From positions 1,361,684 to 1,425,683 of the forward strand of contig NZ_KQ758903.1 in the NCBI RefSeq assembly GCF_001466665.1: a stretch of 64,000 bases of DNA. The letters are read 5' to 3'. The translations under genes and the position numbers were made by a program. The notes under the pieces are model-generated. The model saw only the letters and a program-made list of their open reading frames with translations. It was not told where the DNA came from and made no database searches. Numbering within the stretch: the stretch's first letter is position 1; each line of letters starts with the position of its first letter. Shown here piece by piece: positions 43,786 through 52,483 of the stretch. The stretch is from Dehalogenimonas alkenigignens (GTDB lineage: Bacteria > Chloroflexota > Dehalococcoidia > Dehalococcoidales > Dehalococcoidaceae).

Positions 43786-45696
43786 TTAAACGTGGGAAGA
43801 AATCAAGTCGAGTTTCATCAATCGGTTGGCTTCAATGAAGCGCTGCACTTCCGTTTGAATCCCGTTCGCATCCAGATGATAGAGGGAGCGTAATTCCGCC
43901 TGTGTTCCATGGCTGACAAACTCATCCGGAATGCCAAGACATTTAAGGTGAACCCCTCTAACATCAGATCGATGCAGCAAGGAGGCTATCTGGCTCCCAA
44001 GACCGCCTGAAAGAACATTCTCCTCAACCGAGATAATGTTTTTAGTTTCTCGGGCCACATCTAGTATTAATTGTTCATCCAGGGGTTTTACAAACCTCAT
44101 ATTGATTACCGCAACCCGGTAGCCTCGTTCACTTAATCGTTCTGATGCGGCTAGCGCGGCGGAAACCGATGGCCCAGTAGCTAAAATCGCTGCATTGTCG
44201 CCGGTCCGAAGGGTTTCGGCTGAACCAATTGGGATCTCTTTCAATTCATGTTCGAGCTCGACCCCAATACCAGTTCCTCTTGGATATCTCACCGCCATTG
44301 GGCTTCCGCATAACGTCGCGGTGTAAAGAAGATGCTGAAGTTCATTTTCATCCTTTGGCGAAGCAACAATCATGTTGGGAATCAATGATAAATATGATAG
44401 GTCGAAAATCCCCTGATGTGTTTTCCCGTCTTCACCTACAATTCCGCCCCTGTCCAGAGCGAAAACCACAGGCAACTTCGGCAGCGCAACGTCATGAATT
44501 ATCTGATCGAATGCCCGCTGCAGGAATGTGGAATATATCGCTACAATGGGCGTCATTCCCTGTGCTGCTAACCCTGCCGCAAACGTCACAGCATGTTGTT
44601 CGCAAATGCCCACATCAAAGATACGATCTGGCATAACTGATTGCATATGGCCCAGACCATAGCCGTCCGGCATTGCCGCAGTGATGACGGCTATCTTTGG
44701 ATTACCTTTCGCCATCATTTCAACAGTTTCGGCAAACACCTGGCTGTAGGACGGTACTTTCTGCCCGCTGCCGTTTTTCTTTGGGCTTCCCTTTGGAGAG
44801 ATCCCATGGAAATTTACTGCGTCTATTTCGGCTGGAGCATATCCCTTCCCTTTGGTCGTCACCAAATGAATAAGCGCAGGTTTATGTGTGTAATTCTTTG
44901 CTTTTTCGAGCGCTTGAATGATTTCGTTGATATTATGACCGTCTATTGGCCCGGAATACGCAAAACCGAATTCCTCCCACAGAGTGGTCGGCATAATTAT
45001 CTTTTTTAAACTACCTTTTATCTTCTGCCCGAAATTCCAGAAATGCTTTCCCATACTAAACCGGGATAAGAGACGCTTACTCTTTTCGGATGCCTGGTAG
45101 TATCGTCGATCAAACCGGACACGGGAGAACAATCGCGACATCGCGCCTACAGTCGGTGAAATTGACATGCCATTGTCGTTCAAAATAACGATCAGTCGTT
45201 TGCCAAGATGGCCTGCATGGTTAAGGGCTTCGAGAGCCATTCCTCCGGTGATCGCGCCGTCTCCGATAACCGCAATCACATGGAAACTCTCTTCGGCAAT
45301 ATCCCGGGCAGAAGCCATCCCAATTGCTGCTGAAATTGAAGTGCTGGCATGCCCGGTAGTAAAAGCGTCATAAGGACTCTCATCACGGCAGGTGAAACCG
45401 GACAGACCCCCATATTGCCTCAGTGTTGAAAATTGTTCACGCCGGCCGGTAATAAGTTTATGGGCATATGATTGATGGCCTACGTCCCAAACGATTTTGT
45501 CTTTCGGGCAATCAAATACGCGGTGAAGGGCGATCGTCAACTCGACGACCCCAAGACTTGATGCCAGATGCCCGCCATTTGCGGTAACCCGACTAACCAT
45601 TTCTTCGCGGATTTCGGCAGCAAGTTCGGATAGCGAAGAGCCATCGATTGATTTTAAATCGGAGGGTGAGTTGATACTATCTAGAATTTTGGGCAT
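43786..45696 (-). CDS. dxs: 1-deoxy-D-xylulose-5-phosphate synthase
   Basis: A 636-residue thiamine-diphosphate enzyme that joins pyruvate and glyceraldehyde-3-phosphate in the first step of the methylerythritol phosphate route to isoprenoids. The ThDP motif GDGAITGGMALEALN and later NDN are present, together with HQSYAHKLITGR, TKGKGYAPAE and the C-terminal FALDRGGIVGEDGKTHQG. AAAGGCGG precedes the ATG. It is the first gene of the operon that also makes its substrate via TpiA. Confidence 0.97.
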   Translation of the reverse strand: MPKILDSINSPSDLKSIDGSSLSELAAEIREEMVSRVTANGGHLASSLGVVELTIALHRVFDCPKDKIVWDVGHQSYAHKLITGRREQFSTLRQYGGLSGFTCRDESPYDAFTTGHASTSISAAIGMASARDIAEESFHVIAVIGDGAITGGMALEALNHAGHLGKRLIVILNDNGMSISPTVGAMSRLFSRVRFDRRYYQASEKSKRLLSRFSMGKHFWNFGQKIKGSLKKIIMPTTLWEEFGFAYSGPIDGHNINEIIQALEKAKNYTHKPALIHLVTTKGKGYAPAEIDAVNFHGISPKGSPKKNGSGQKVPSYSQVFAETVEMMAKGNPKIAVITAAMPDGYGLGHMQSVMPDRIFDVGICEQHAVTFAAGLAAQGMTPIVAIYSTFLQRAFDQIIHDVALPKLPVVFALDRGGIVGEDGKTHQGIFDLSYLSLIPNMIVASPKDENELQHLLYTATLCGSPMAVRYPRGTGIGVELEHELKEIPIGSAETLRTGDNAAILATGPSVSAALAASERLSERGYRVAVINMRFVKPLDEQLILDVARETKNIISVEENVLSGGLGSQIASLLHRSDVRGVHLKCLGIPDEFVSHGTQAELRSLYHLDANGIQTEVQRFIEANRLMKLDLISSHV

Positions 45697-45732
45697 GGAC
45701 CGCCTTTATATTGAGGTTCAGGCTTACTTTTA

Positions 45733-45762
45733 ATACTAACAGCGGTTCGACTGCCATGTCAA
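45733..45762 (-). promoter_or_regulatory. Promoter of the dxs-pgk-apgM-tpiA-miaA-dapF-dapL operon
   Basis: On the minus strand TTGACA and TAGTAT are 18 bases apart. No other convincing promoter was found before dapL, and gene gaps are 60 bases or less. Confidence 0.78.
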
Positions 45763-45777
45763 GCTAATTTGTTCGTA

Positions 45778-45807
45778 TTGACGTTTAATGAATGGCTCTG
45801 ATACACT
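45778..45807 (+). promoter_or_regulatory. Promoter of the COG2426 gene, placed for a leaderless mRNA
   Basis: TTGACG and TACACT are 18 bases apart. The -10 ends at 45807 and the ATG of the gene is at 45815, so transcription should start on or next to the A of that ATG. Confidence 0.75.
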
Positions 45808-45814
45808 CGCCGCC

Positions 45815-46366
45815 ATGAGCCTCGAGCAGACCTTGGCTGACTTTGGGTTGCCCCCGTCATTCATCGTTTTCCTCATCGCAACTCTACCGATCATTGAATT
45901 GCGCGGCGCGATCCCCATAGGAATCAACTATTTTAATCTTGAATGGTTTCCAACTTTAGCCATTGCAGTCGCTGGAAATATGCTGCCCGTTCCCGTAATA
46001 CTTGGGCTTCTTAGAAGAGCCGAAATAATTCTCTCGCAATACCCCATTTTCAAGCGTTTTTTCGCCTGGTTATTTTGGCGCACCCGATCCCGCAGTACAA
46101 CTATCCAAAAATACGGCATGCTCGGGCTCGTCATTTTTATCGCGATACCGCTGCCAGTGACCGGCGCCTGGACTGGATCTGTCGCCGCCGTCCTGATGGG
46201 ATTCCCATTTCGCCAGGCATTATTGCACATTTTCTATGGCGTATTAGCTGCGGGTCTGATTGTGACCATGCTGTCCTTAATAGGTTGGCTTGGAGCGATT
46301 GTTGCGGGAGCATCAGTTCTAACGCTTTTGTTAGTAACCTCTTCTCGCTCAACACTCAAGCCTTGA
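45815..46366 (+). CDS. Small multidrug export family membrane protein (COG2426)
   Basis: A 183-residue membrane protein with four or five hydrophobic segments. The family segments LPIIELRGAIPIGI, AGNMLPVPVIL, KYGMLGLVIFIAIPLPVTGAWTGS and the ALLIFYG-like region LLHIFYGVLAAGLIV are present. The annotation as an exporter comes from the family name; real substrates are not established. I start at the ATG at 45815, because the ATG at 45788 lies inside the promoter. No ribosome binding site precedes either start. Confidence 0.8.
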   Translation: MSLEQTLADFGLPPSFIVFLIATLPIIELRGAIPIGINYFNLEWFPTLAIAVAGNMLPVPVILGLLRRAEIILSQYPIFKRFFAWLFWRTRSRSTTIQKYGMLGLVIFIAIPLPVTGAWTGSVAAVLMGFPFRQALLHIFYGVLAAGLIVTMLSLIGWLGAIVAGASVLTLLLVTSSRSTLKP

Positions 46367-46399
46367 CCGTGTTTAAACCTGGTGTTAGTATAGCGGCGT

Positions 46400-46473
46400 G
46401 TCCCAGTAGCTCAGCTGGATAGAGCGGCTGCCTTCTAAGCAGCGGGCCGTGGGTTCGAATCCCGCCTGGGACG
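46400..46473 (+). tRNA. tRNA-Arg (anticodon TCT)
   Basis: Acceptor GTCCCAG/CTGGGAC with discriminator G, D arm AGCTCAGCTGGATAGAGC, anticodon arm CTGCC-TTCTAA-GCAG with TCT, and T arm GTGGGTTCGAATCCCGC. The CCA is not encoded, unlike the other tRNAs in this window. Confidence 0.95.
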
Positions 46474-46493
46474 TTTTCAAGTCGCTTTAATAC

Positions 46494-46526
46494 AAAGCCA
46501 CACATTGTAATTGTGTGGCTTTTTTA
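46494..46526 (+). terminator. Terminator after tRNA-Arg
   Basis: An 11-bp stem (AAAGCCACACA / TGTGTGGCTTT) with a short loop is followed by TTTT. Confidence 0.9.
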
Positions 46527-46575
46527 CTGTCAGCGAAGTTGACCAGAGGATCAACTCCCCAGAGTCCTTCGAATT

Positions 46576-46662
46576 CTATTGTGAACCGCGGCGTTTAAAT
46601 ATGAAAAATAGAACCCCTATAATCACTAGAATGATGATGATTTCAACCGGCCCGATGCGCAC
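46576..46662 (-). CDS. 28-residue single-helix membrane peptide, TatA-like start
   Basis: A GTG at 46662 with GAGG eight bases upstream opens a frame for MRIGPVEIIIILVIIGVL followed by FFIFKRRGSQ. It is one hydrophobic helix with a basic end. The IGPxEIIIILVI run resembles the membrane helix of TatA/TatE proteins, but there is no amphipathic helix after it. A TATAAT at 46695-46700 could be its -10. It lies alone between the tRNA-Arg terminator and the rplT operon. Small size makes the call uncertain. Confidence 0.5.
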   Translation of the reverse strand: MRIGPVEIIIILVIIGVLFFIFKRRGSQ

Positions 46663-46702
46663 TACTGTTACCTCGCTGACTTAATGACTTTTCCATTATA
46701 TA

Positions 46703-46740
46703 CCAAACACCCTCTACCGTATAGCAGAGGGTGTTTGGTA
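46703..46740 (-). terminator. Hairpin after the infC-rpmI-rplT operon
   Basis: A perfect stem of 14 bp (ACCAAACACCCTCT / AGAGGGTGTTTGGT) lies 15 bases past the rplT stop. The sequence after it on the minus strand is TATATAATGG, without a long T-tract, so termination strength is uncertain. Confidence 0.65.
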
Positions 46741-46754
46741 ATAGCACCGAATTT

Positions 46755-47102
46755 CTAACCCTGCGAATTTTTCGCCAATGTTGCAAATGCCTCAGGATTG
46801 TTCACAGCCAGGTCGGCTAAGGCCTTTCTGTTAAGAGCTATGCCGGATTTCTGCAATCCTTCGATAAACCTGCCGTATGTTAGGCCGTTAATACGTGCGG
46901 CGGCGTTGATGCGTGCAATCCAAAGCTTCCGGAAATCGCCTTTCCTATCACGGCGGTGAGCGAATGCGTAGGCCAATGCGTGTGTTGCACTCTCATGAGC
47001 CCGCTTCCAAATATGATTGCGCTGGCCCCGATGACCTTTGGTTAGCGCCAGAATATTCTTATGTCTTTTGTGGGTTGAGACTCCACCTTTAATTCTAGCC
47101 AT
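46755..47102 (-). CDS. rplT: 50S ribosomal protein L20
   Basis: A 115-residue ribosomal assembly protein, with the basic N-terminal extension [22 protein letters not shown]-like and the globular part beginning [20 protein letters not shown]. It is the last gene of infC-rpmI-rplT; in E. coli and Bacillus the encoded L20 represses this operon. Length is normal. Confidence 0.98.
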   Translation of the reverse strand: MARIKGGVSTHKRHKNILALTKGHRGQRNHIWKRAHESATHALAYAFAHRRDRKGDFRKLWIARINAAARINGLTYGRFIEGLQKSGIALNRKALADLAVNNPEAFATLAKNSQG

Positions 47103-47125
47103 CTGATGTTATCCTTTTATATTTT

Positions 47126-47329
47126 TTACGCGGATCCGTAGGGTATCAAACGCCCCAAGCGTTGAACATCTACCTTGGCAACCGGAATCATTTCGTCGAA
47201 TTGACGTCGAGCTCTCTTTGACTTGTTGCGGCGCAGATGACTTTTTAAACCCTTCATCCGCATCATTTTCCCAGTGCCAGTGATCTTAAACCGGTTTTGT
47301 GCGCCTTTATGCGTTTTTAGTTTCGGCAT
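47126..47329 (-). CDS. rpmI: 50S ribosomal protein L35
   Basis: A 67-residue very basic ribosomal protein: MPKLKTHKGAQNRFKITGTG, then GLKSHLRRNKSKRARRQF and a C-terminal RLGRLIPYG. It overlaps the end of infC by 23 bases, which implies coupling. Confidence 0.97.
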   Translation of the reverse strand: MPKLKTHKGAQNRFKITGTGKMMRMKGLKSHLRRNKSKRARRQFDEMIPVAKVDVQRLGRLIPYGSA

Positions 47330-47873
47330 CTTCTAATGAACCTTCTTTATTTTTGTTACCTTTATTGGTAGTTTTTGGTAGCAACATCAGGTGGATTCGC
47401 GATCCCAGGAGTGTCGGTTGTCCTTCAACCGTTGAAATGTCGGTTAAATCTTCAGCAGCACGTTTCAGGATTTTAATACCCAGTTCCGAGTGTGTGATTT
47501 CACGCCCCCGGAACATAATGGTTAGTTTTACTTTATCGCCGTCTTCGAGTTGTTTCCTAACACTTCGAACTTTTGCTTCGTAATCATGCTCTCCAATTTT
47601 GGGCCGTAGCCTGACTTCTTTCAATAGTGAAAGCTTCTGACCCTTTTTGGCTTCCCGTTCTTTTTTTGTCTGTTCGTAACGGTACTTGCCATAATCCATC
47701 AACCGGCAAACTGGAGGTATCGATGTAGGTGCAACTTCCACGAGATCGACATTCGCCCGGCGCGCCATATCTTTTGCCTGGGCGACTGTCATCACCCCGA
47801 GTTGTTCTCCATTCTCCCCGACCACCCTGACTTCTCTTCCAAGTATCTTTTCGTTGATTCGAAGTTCCTTAAT
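47307..47873 (-). CDS. infC: Translation initiation factor IF-3, starting on ATT or ATA
   Basis: A 188-residue factor that checks the start codon and keeps the subunits apart. Family marks are ELRINEKILGREVRVVGENGEQLG, ARRANVDLVEVAPTSIPPVCRLMDYGKYRYEQ, EVRLRPKIGEHDYEAK and KVKLTIMFRGREITH. In-frame ATG or TTG codons upstream fall in the predicted promoter or its first transcribed bases. GGGAGG at 47892-47887 precedes ATA (47876) by 10 and ATT (47873) by 13 bases, and homology begins right there. An AUU start is the classical autoregulated start of infC. The acidic C-terminal tail EGSLEDAETKNA overlaps rpmI. Confidence 0.93.
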   Translation of the reverse strand: MKELRINEKILGREVRVVGENGEQLGVMTVAQAKDMARRANVDLVEVAPTSIPPVCRLMDYGKYRYEQTKKEREAKKGQKLSLLKEVRLRPKIGEHDYEAKVRSVRKQLEDGDKVKLTIMFRGREITHSELGIKILKRAAEDLTDISTVEGQPTLLGSRIHLMLLPKTTNKGNKNKEGSLEDAETKNA

Positions 47874-47912
47874 TATATGCCGGCTACCTCCCGTAAGAAT
47901 AAAGCAAAGGTA

Positions 47913-47942
47913 AATATAACACAGCATCAGTGTTTCATTCAA
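47913..47942 (-). promoter_or_regulatory. Promoter of infC-rpmI-rplT
   Basis: On the minus strand TTGAAT is followed after 18 bases by TATATT (or after 17 by TTATAT). Transcription would begin close to 47906, leaving a leader of about 30 bases before the ATT start. Confidence 0.6.
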
Positions 47943-48025
47943 GTTGTTGTATCAACTTGTGTAGAACCAGGAATACGAATCCACATTGTTTCACTTTACT
48001 ACTTCTTTACGCTAAAATACCCCCC

Positions 48026-48117
<92 letters not shown>

Positions 48118-48270
48118 AAAACTAGTTACTTTTTCTAAGTTAACGCTCGAGCTTAACTACTGGTTCGGGAGTATGCTCTTGCCTCCGCGGTCATGAATCG
48201 CTATCCTATAGCAGAAGGAACCCGTTACTCTTCAGGTTTTTCAAAGATTGAAAGTCAACATACTGGACAA

Positions 48271-48300
48271 TTGTTTCCAGGCCTCGAGTTAATGTATAAT
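48271..48300 (+). promoter_or_regulatory. Promoter of the nuo operon
   Basis: TTGTTT and TATAAT are 18 bases apart. The leader of about 40 bases has CCGGAGG before nuoA. Confidence 0.65.
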
Positions 48301-48347
48301 GTACTAATACTTTCGTCCTAGTACCGATATCCGGAGGCTGACAAACT

Positions 48348-48722
48348 ATGCTCTCTCAATTCGGCTATATCGGGCTTTTCCTCATTTTCGGTTGCACGTT
48401 TATCCTCATAACCCTTGGAATACCGGCGGTGCTTTCACGGCTGACGCGGATCGTGCCCAGAAAACCCACTAAGATCAAGCTGGAAACCTATGAATGCGGC
48501 ATGGAGACCACCGGCCGCAGTTGGGTGCAATTCAACTTCCGCTACTATATCTACGCCCTGATGCTCATCGTCATGGATGTTCTGGCGGTTTTTCTATACC
48601 CCTGGGCATCGAGTTTAGGTGACTTGGGGATGACCGGTTTTTTCATCATCGCCTTCTTCTTGATTATCGTCACCGTCGGCTACCTTTACGCCTGGAAAAA
48701 GGGAGCCCTGGAATGGCAATAG
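48348..48722 (+). CDS. nuoA: NADH-quinone oxidoreductase-type complex subunit A
   Basis: A 124-residue membrane subunit with three hydrophobic helices and the conserved loop [24 protein letters not shown] between the first two, which helps form the quinone cavity. It is the first gene of an eleven-gene operon in the order A, B, C, D, H, I, J, K, L, M, N. GGAGG lies 11 bases upstream of the ATG. Confidence 0.96.
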   Translation: MLSQFGYIGLFLIFGCTFILITLGIPAVLSRLTRIVPRKPTKIKLETYECGMETTGRSWVQFNFRYYIYALMLIVMDVLAVFLYPWASSLGDLGMTGFFIIAFFLIIVTVGYLYAWKKGALEWQ

Positions 48723-49327
48723 AAAACCTGAGACCATCGGCCTACTCCGACATCGAGCTAGACGCTCGAGAGGGCGCCATCGTCGAGAGTTTTTTCACCG
48801 AGCACCAGACCGCTATCCCCGATCCGGCCGACTGGATCGGCGCGCCGCCACTGCCGGGTAATATCTTACTAACCACCGTTGATAAAGTCATTAACTGGTC
48901 CCGCCATTACTCTCTGTGGCCTGTGACTTTCGGTCTGGCTTGCTGCGCTATTGAAATGATGTGCACCGCAGCTTCGCGTTTCGATATCGCGCGCTTCGGC
49001 ATGGAAGTTTTCCGAGCCTCTCCGCGCCAGGCGGACCTGATGATCATAGCCGGCACACTGACCTGGAAAATGGCACCGTGGCTGAAGCGTATCTACGAAC
49101 AAATGCCGGAGCCCAAGTGGGTGCTGGCGATGGGCGCCTGCGGCACCTCCGGGGGTATCTTTAAGGGTTCGTACTCCGTGGTGCCGGGATTCAATAGGGT
49201 CGTGCCCATTGATGTCTACGTTCCCGGCTGTCCACCGAGGCCGGAAGCCCTGCTACAAGCCATCATGGAGATCCACAACAAGATCGAAAAGATGAGCCCC
49301 ACCAGAAAGGCACCCGGCGTTTTATGA
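48713..49327 (+). CDS. nuoB: Complex I subunit B (N2 cluster protein)
   Basis: A 204-residue peripheral subunit that holds the terminal 4Fe-4S cluster N2. The ligands are in [21 protein letters not shown] and [15 protein letters not shown]. It overlaps nuoA by 10 bases and nuoC by four. The N-terminal 45 residues are longer than average and not conserved. Confidence 0.97.
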   Translation: MAIENLRPSAYSDIELDAREGAIVESFFTEHQTAIPDPADWIGAPPLPGNILLTTVDKVINWSRHYSLWPVTFGLACCAIEMMCTAASRFDIARFGMEVFRASPRQADLMIIAGTLTWKMAPWLKRIYEQMPEPKWVLAMGACGTSGGIFKGSYSVVPGFNRVVPIDVYVPGCPPRPEALLQAIMEIHNKIEKMSPTRKAPGVL

Positions 49328-49773
49328 AAGACATCGCTTTCATCGAGATCGCCGCCCTCATCCGTGAGCGATTCGGCGACGGTGTTGCGGCGGCCGATGA
49401 TAAACGGCTCATCGTCGAGCCGCCTCGCCTGGCCGAGGTTGCCGCGTTTCTACGCGACGACCCTAATTTAAACTTGGATTATCTGAGTTCGGTCACCGCC
49501 ATCGATCACAAGACCGATTTCACTTTGATCTACCACCTCTATTCTCTAACTAAAAACCAACGGCTCACCATGAGGGTGCCTGTAGTAGACAGGGTTAGTC
49601 CGGCTGTGCCCTCTGTCACACCCATCTGGCGGGGTGCCGATCTCCAGGAGCGAGAGATCTTTGATCTGTTCGGCATCGAATTTTCCGGCCACCCCAACCT
49701 CAAGCGGTTGTTCATGTGGGAAGGGTTTCCGGGCTTTCCGCTGCGAAAGGACTGGGTGAATCGTGGTCCTTAA
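49324..49773 (+). CDS. nuoC: Complex I subunit C
   Basis: A 149-residue peripheral-arm subunit of the 30-kDa family. Key segments are [68 protein letters not shown] and the end GFPLRKDW. It overlaps nuoB by four and nuoD by 11 bases. Confidence 0.96.
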   Translation: MKDIAFIEIAALIRERFGDGVAAADDKRLIVEPPRLAEVAAFLRDDPNLNLDYLSSVTAIDHKTDFTLIYHLYSLTKNQRLTMRVPVVDRVSPAVPSVTPIWRGADLQEREIFDLFGIEFSGHPNLKRLFMWEGFPGFPLRKDWVNRGP

Positions 49774-50866
49774 AACCGAGCATTATGTCATCAACGTCGG
49801 CCCACAGCACCCTTCCACCCACGGCGTCTTCCGGCTGCGGTTGACCCTCGACGGTGAAGTTATCGTCGATGTCGAGCCCATTTTCGGTTACCTCCACCGA
49901 GGCATGGAGAAAATCGCCGAGGGACGAAACTACACCAAGAACATCCCGCTGACCGACCGGCTGGACTACCTGTCCTCCATGATCAACAACCAGGCCTATT
50001 GCATGGCTGTCGAGAATCTCCTCAACATCACCGTCCCGGAGCGGGCGCAATATATCCGGGTCATAATGGCCGAACTACAACGGATGGCCTCTCACCTGGC
50101 TGGTATCGGCTTTTTCATGAACGATATCGGCGCTTTCTCGACGCCTCTTTTGTATATGTTCCGTGAGCGCGAGAAGATCGTCGAGCTTTTCGACATGGCC
50201 TGCGGCCAACGTCTGAATTACAACTACATGCGCTTCGGCGGTGTCTCCATGGACTTACCGGAGGAGTTCCTGCCAGCGCTTAAGAAACTGCTGGACGGTA
50301 TGCCCGGCTTCATCAATGAATACGACAAGCTGATCTCCACCAACGAAATCGTGTTGGTTCGGGCTAAGGGCGTAGGTATCTTGCCGAAGGAACTGGCTGT
50401 TAACGCCTCGGCAGCCGGACCTGTGCTTCGGGGTTCGGGCATAAAGTGGGACCTGCGCAAGAACCAACCTTATTCCATCTACGATCGGTTCGAGTTCGAT
50501 ATCCCGACTGGCGAGATAGGTGACACCTACGACCGCTATGCAGTACGACTGGAAGAGATCCGACAGAGCGTCCGGATTCTAAAGCAAGCGATTGCACAAT
50601 TGCCCGCCGGCGAGACCATGGCTAAGGTGTCGAAACTCATACGGCCACCGGCCAGCGAGACCTACACTGCAGTCGAGGGACCAAAGGGCGAACTCGGCTT
50701 CTTCGTTGTCGCTGATGGATCTGAAAACCCTTACCGCTGGCACGTACGGGCGCCTAGCCTGATCAACCTCACGGCACTTAAAGAAATGCTCTTGGGTTGG
50801 AAGGTGGCGGATTTGATGGCCATCTTTGGTTCCATCGACATCGTCATGGGCGAGGTGGACCGCTGA
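49763..50866 (+). CDS. nuoD: Complex I subunit D (49-kDa family)
   Basis: A 367-residue subunit related to NiFe-hydrogenase large subunits that lines the quinone-binding site. It has INVGPQHPSTHGVFRLRLTLDGE, GYLHRGMEKI, the YTKNIPLTDRLDY segment and ETYTAVEGPKGELGFFVV. It lacks the hydrogenase cysteine pairs, as expected. GTG start; it ends one base into nuoH. Confidence 0.97.
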   Translation: MVLKTEHYVINVGPQHPSTHGVFRLRLTLDGEVIVDVEPIFGYLHRGMEKIAEGRNYTKNIPLTDRLDYLSSMINNQAYCMAVENLLNITVPERAQYIRVIMAELQRMASHLAGIGFFMNDIGAFSTPLLYMFREREKIVELFDMACGQRLNYNYMRFGGVSMDLPEEFLPALKKLLDGMPGFINEYDKLISTNEIVLVRAKGVGILPKELAVNASAAGPVLRGSGIKWDLRKNQPYSIYDRFEFDIPTGEIGDTYDRYAVRLEEIRQSVRILKQAIAQLPAGETMAKVSKLIRPPASETYTAVEGPKGELGFFVVADGSENPYRWHVRAPSLINLTALKEMLLGWKVADLMAIFGSIDIVMGEVDR

Positions 50867-51918
50867 TGGACTGGCTGCACTTCGCCCTCTTCACCCTGAT
50901 CGTCTTCGTCTTCGTTATTACCGGCGTCCTCTTTTTTATCTGGTACGAGCGCCGCGGCCTGGGGCGTTTTCAGTTGCGCCCCGGCCCGAACCGCGCCGGG
51001 CCTTTCGGCCTGCTGCAGCCGCTGGCCGATGCCGTCAAGGTGCTACTCAAAGAGGACATTGTGCCGGCGCTAGCCGACAAGCCGGTGCATTTCCTGGCGC
51101 CGATGGTGGCTTTCGTGCCGGCGCTGGCCGTTTTTGCCGTCGTCCCCTTCGGCGATGGCGCGATGCTGGCCGATCTAAACATCGGCATCCTTTACATCAT
51201 GGCTGTCAGTTCCATAGTGGTCATCGGTATTTTCATGGCCGGCTGGTCTTCTTCCAACAAGTACTCCCTACTCGGCGCCATGCGCACAATCGCCCAGGAG
51301 GTCAGCTATGAAATACCTCTGGTGCTGTCCATCCTCGGTACCGTCATGCTGGCCGGATCGCTGTCTTTGAACGATATTGTCAAAGCCCAGCAGGTGCCGT
51401 TCATCCTTATCCAACCCCTCGGCTTCCTCATATATATGACAGCCGCCATGGCCGAGATCAACCGCACCCCGTTCGATCTATTGGAGGCCGACTCGGAGAT
51501 TATCGCCGGTTTCCAGACAGAATACTCCGGCATGAAGTTCGGACTGTTTTACCTCACGGAGTATGCTGAGACGTTATCAGTCTCCGCCGTAGCCAGCACC
51601 TTGTTCCTGGGCGGTTGGGCTGGGCCGATATTGCCTGGATTCATTTGGCTTATTATCAAGATCGTGGCTGTGTTCTCGTTCATCATGTGGGTGCGGGCGA
51701 CCTTCCCGCGCCTAAGGATCGATCAAGTCATGGCTTTCTGCTGGAAGTTCCTGCTGCCGCTGTCGGTAGCAAACCTCCTCATCACCGCCGGGTTGGTGCT
51801 CACCGGCTTCAACGAACAGATATGGCTGGCTGTTCCGCTGAACCTCGGTCTGGCTGCAGTGCTAGTAGTGCTAGCCAGCCGTCAATTCCGCACCGGAGGC
51901 GGCCATGCCGTCACTTAA
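50866..51918 (+). CDS. nuoH: Complex I subunit H
   Basis: A 350-residue membrane subunit with about eight helices that joins the quinone site to the proton pumps. Segments RRGLGRFQLRPGPNRAGPFGLLQPLADAVKVLLKED, QEVSYEIPL, MAEINRTPFDLLEADSEIIAGF and EYSGMKFGLFYLTEYAE are diagnostic. The frame runs further upstream inside nuoD, but the ATG at 50866 in TGATG is the true start. Confidence 0.97.
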   Translation: MDWLHFALFTLIVFVFVITGVLFFIWYERRGLGRFQLRPGPNRAGPFGLLQPLADAVKVLLKEDIVPALADKPVHFLAPMVAFVPALAVFAVVPFGDGAMLADLNIGILYIMAVSSIVVIGIFMAGWSSSNKYSLLGAMRTIAQEVSYEIPLVLSILGTVMLAGSLSLNDIVKAQQVPFILIQPLGFLIYMTAAMAEINRTPFDLLEADSEIIAGFQTEYSGMKFGLFYLTEYAETLSVSAVASTLFLGGWAGPILPGFIWLIIKIVAVFSFIMWVRATFPRLRIDQVMAFCWKFLLPLSVANLLITAGLVLTGFNEQIWLAVPLNLGLAAVLVVLASRQFRTGGGHAVT

Positions 51919-52483
51919 TAATTTCGGCGAGGGACTGCTGCGCGGTCTAAAGGTAACGTTAAATCATATCGGCCGAAAATGGATTACAGTGCAGTACCCG
52001 GAGCAGAGACTCAATATGTCGAGGCGTATTCGAGGCACCGACATCATTTGGGACCGGGAGTCCTGCATCTCCTGCCGTGCCTGCGAACGCGCTTGCCCGG
52101 TGCAATGCATCTCAATGGCCGTGTCGCGAGGAGAAGATAAAAAACTAAAAACCGATGATATTACCGTAGACTTGGGACTGTGTATTTTTTGCGGTTTATG
52201 CATTGAGTCATGCCCGACCGGCATCTCCATCTACCTGGGGTACAACTATACCAACACTACACACCGCTGCTCCACCTTCAGCGGCGCCAAGACGGGGAAT
52301 ACTCCCTCAGACGGTCGTTGCCGTGAGATAGTGCGGTCCAATGACGAACTGCTCGTAGACGATGCGGCGCGGCCCCGCTCCGGCTACTACCGCCCGGAGA
52401 TCAGCTCCGCTCTGCCGCCGCAGACGCTCTTAATCGACCAGACGACCTATCTTGAAGATCTCAGGAAGCGAGGGTTAAAGTAA
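51905..52483 (+). CDS. nuoI: Complex I subunit I (2[4Fe-4S] ferredoxin-like)
   Basis: A 192-residue peripheral subunit with two cluster motifs, CISCRACERACPV and CIFCGLCIESCPTG. With NuoE, NuoF and NuoG missing, it may be the point where electrons enter. The C-terminal 60 residues (GYNYTNTTHRCSTFSG onward) are longer than in many NuoI proteins. It overlaps nuoH by 14 bases and shares one base with nuoJ. Confidence 0.95.
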   Translation: MPSLNNFGEGLLRGLKVTLNHIGRKWITVQYPEQRLNMSRRIRGTDIIWDRESCISCRACERACPVQCISMAVSRGEDKKLKTDDITVDLGLCIFCGLCIESCPTGISIYLGYNYTNTTHRCSTFSGAKTGNTPSDGRCREIVRSNDELLVDDAARPRSGYYRPEISSALPPQTLLIDQTTYLEDLRKRGLK

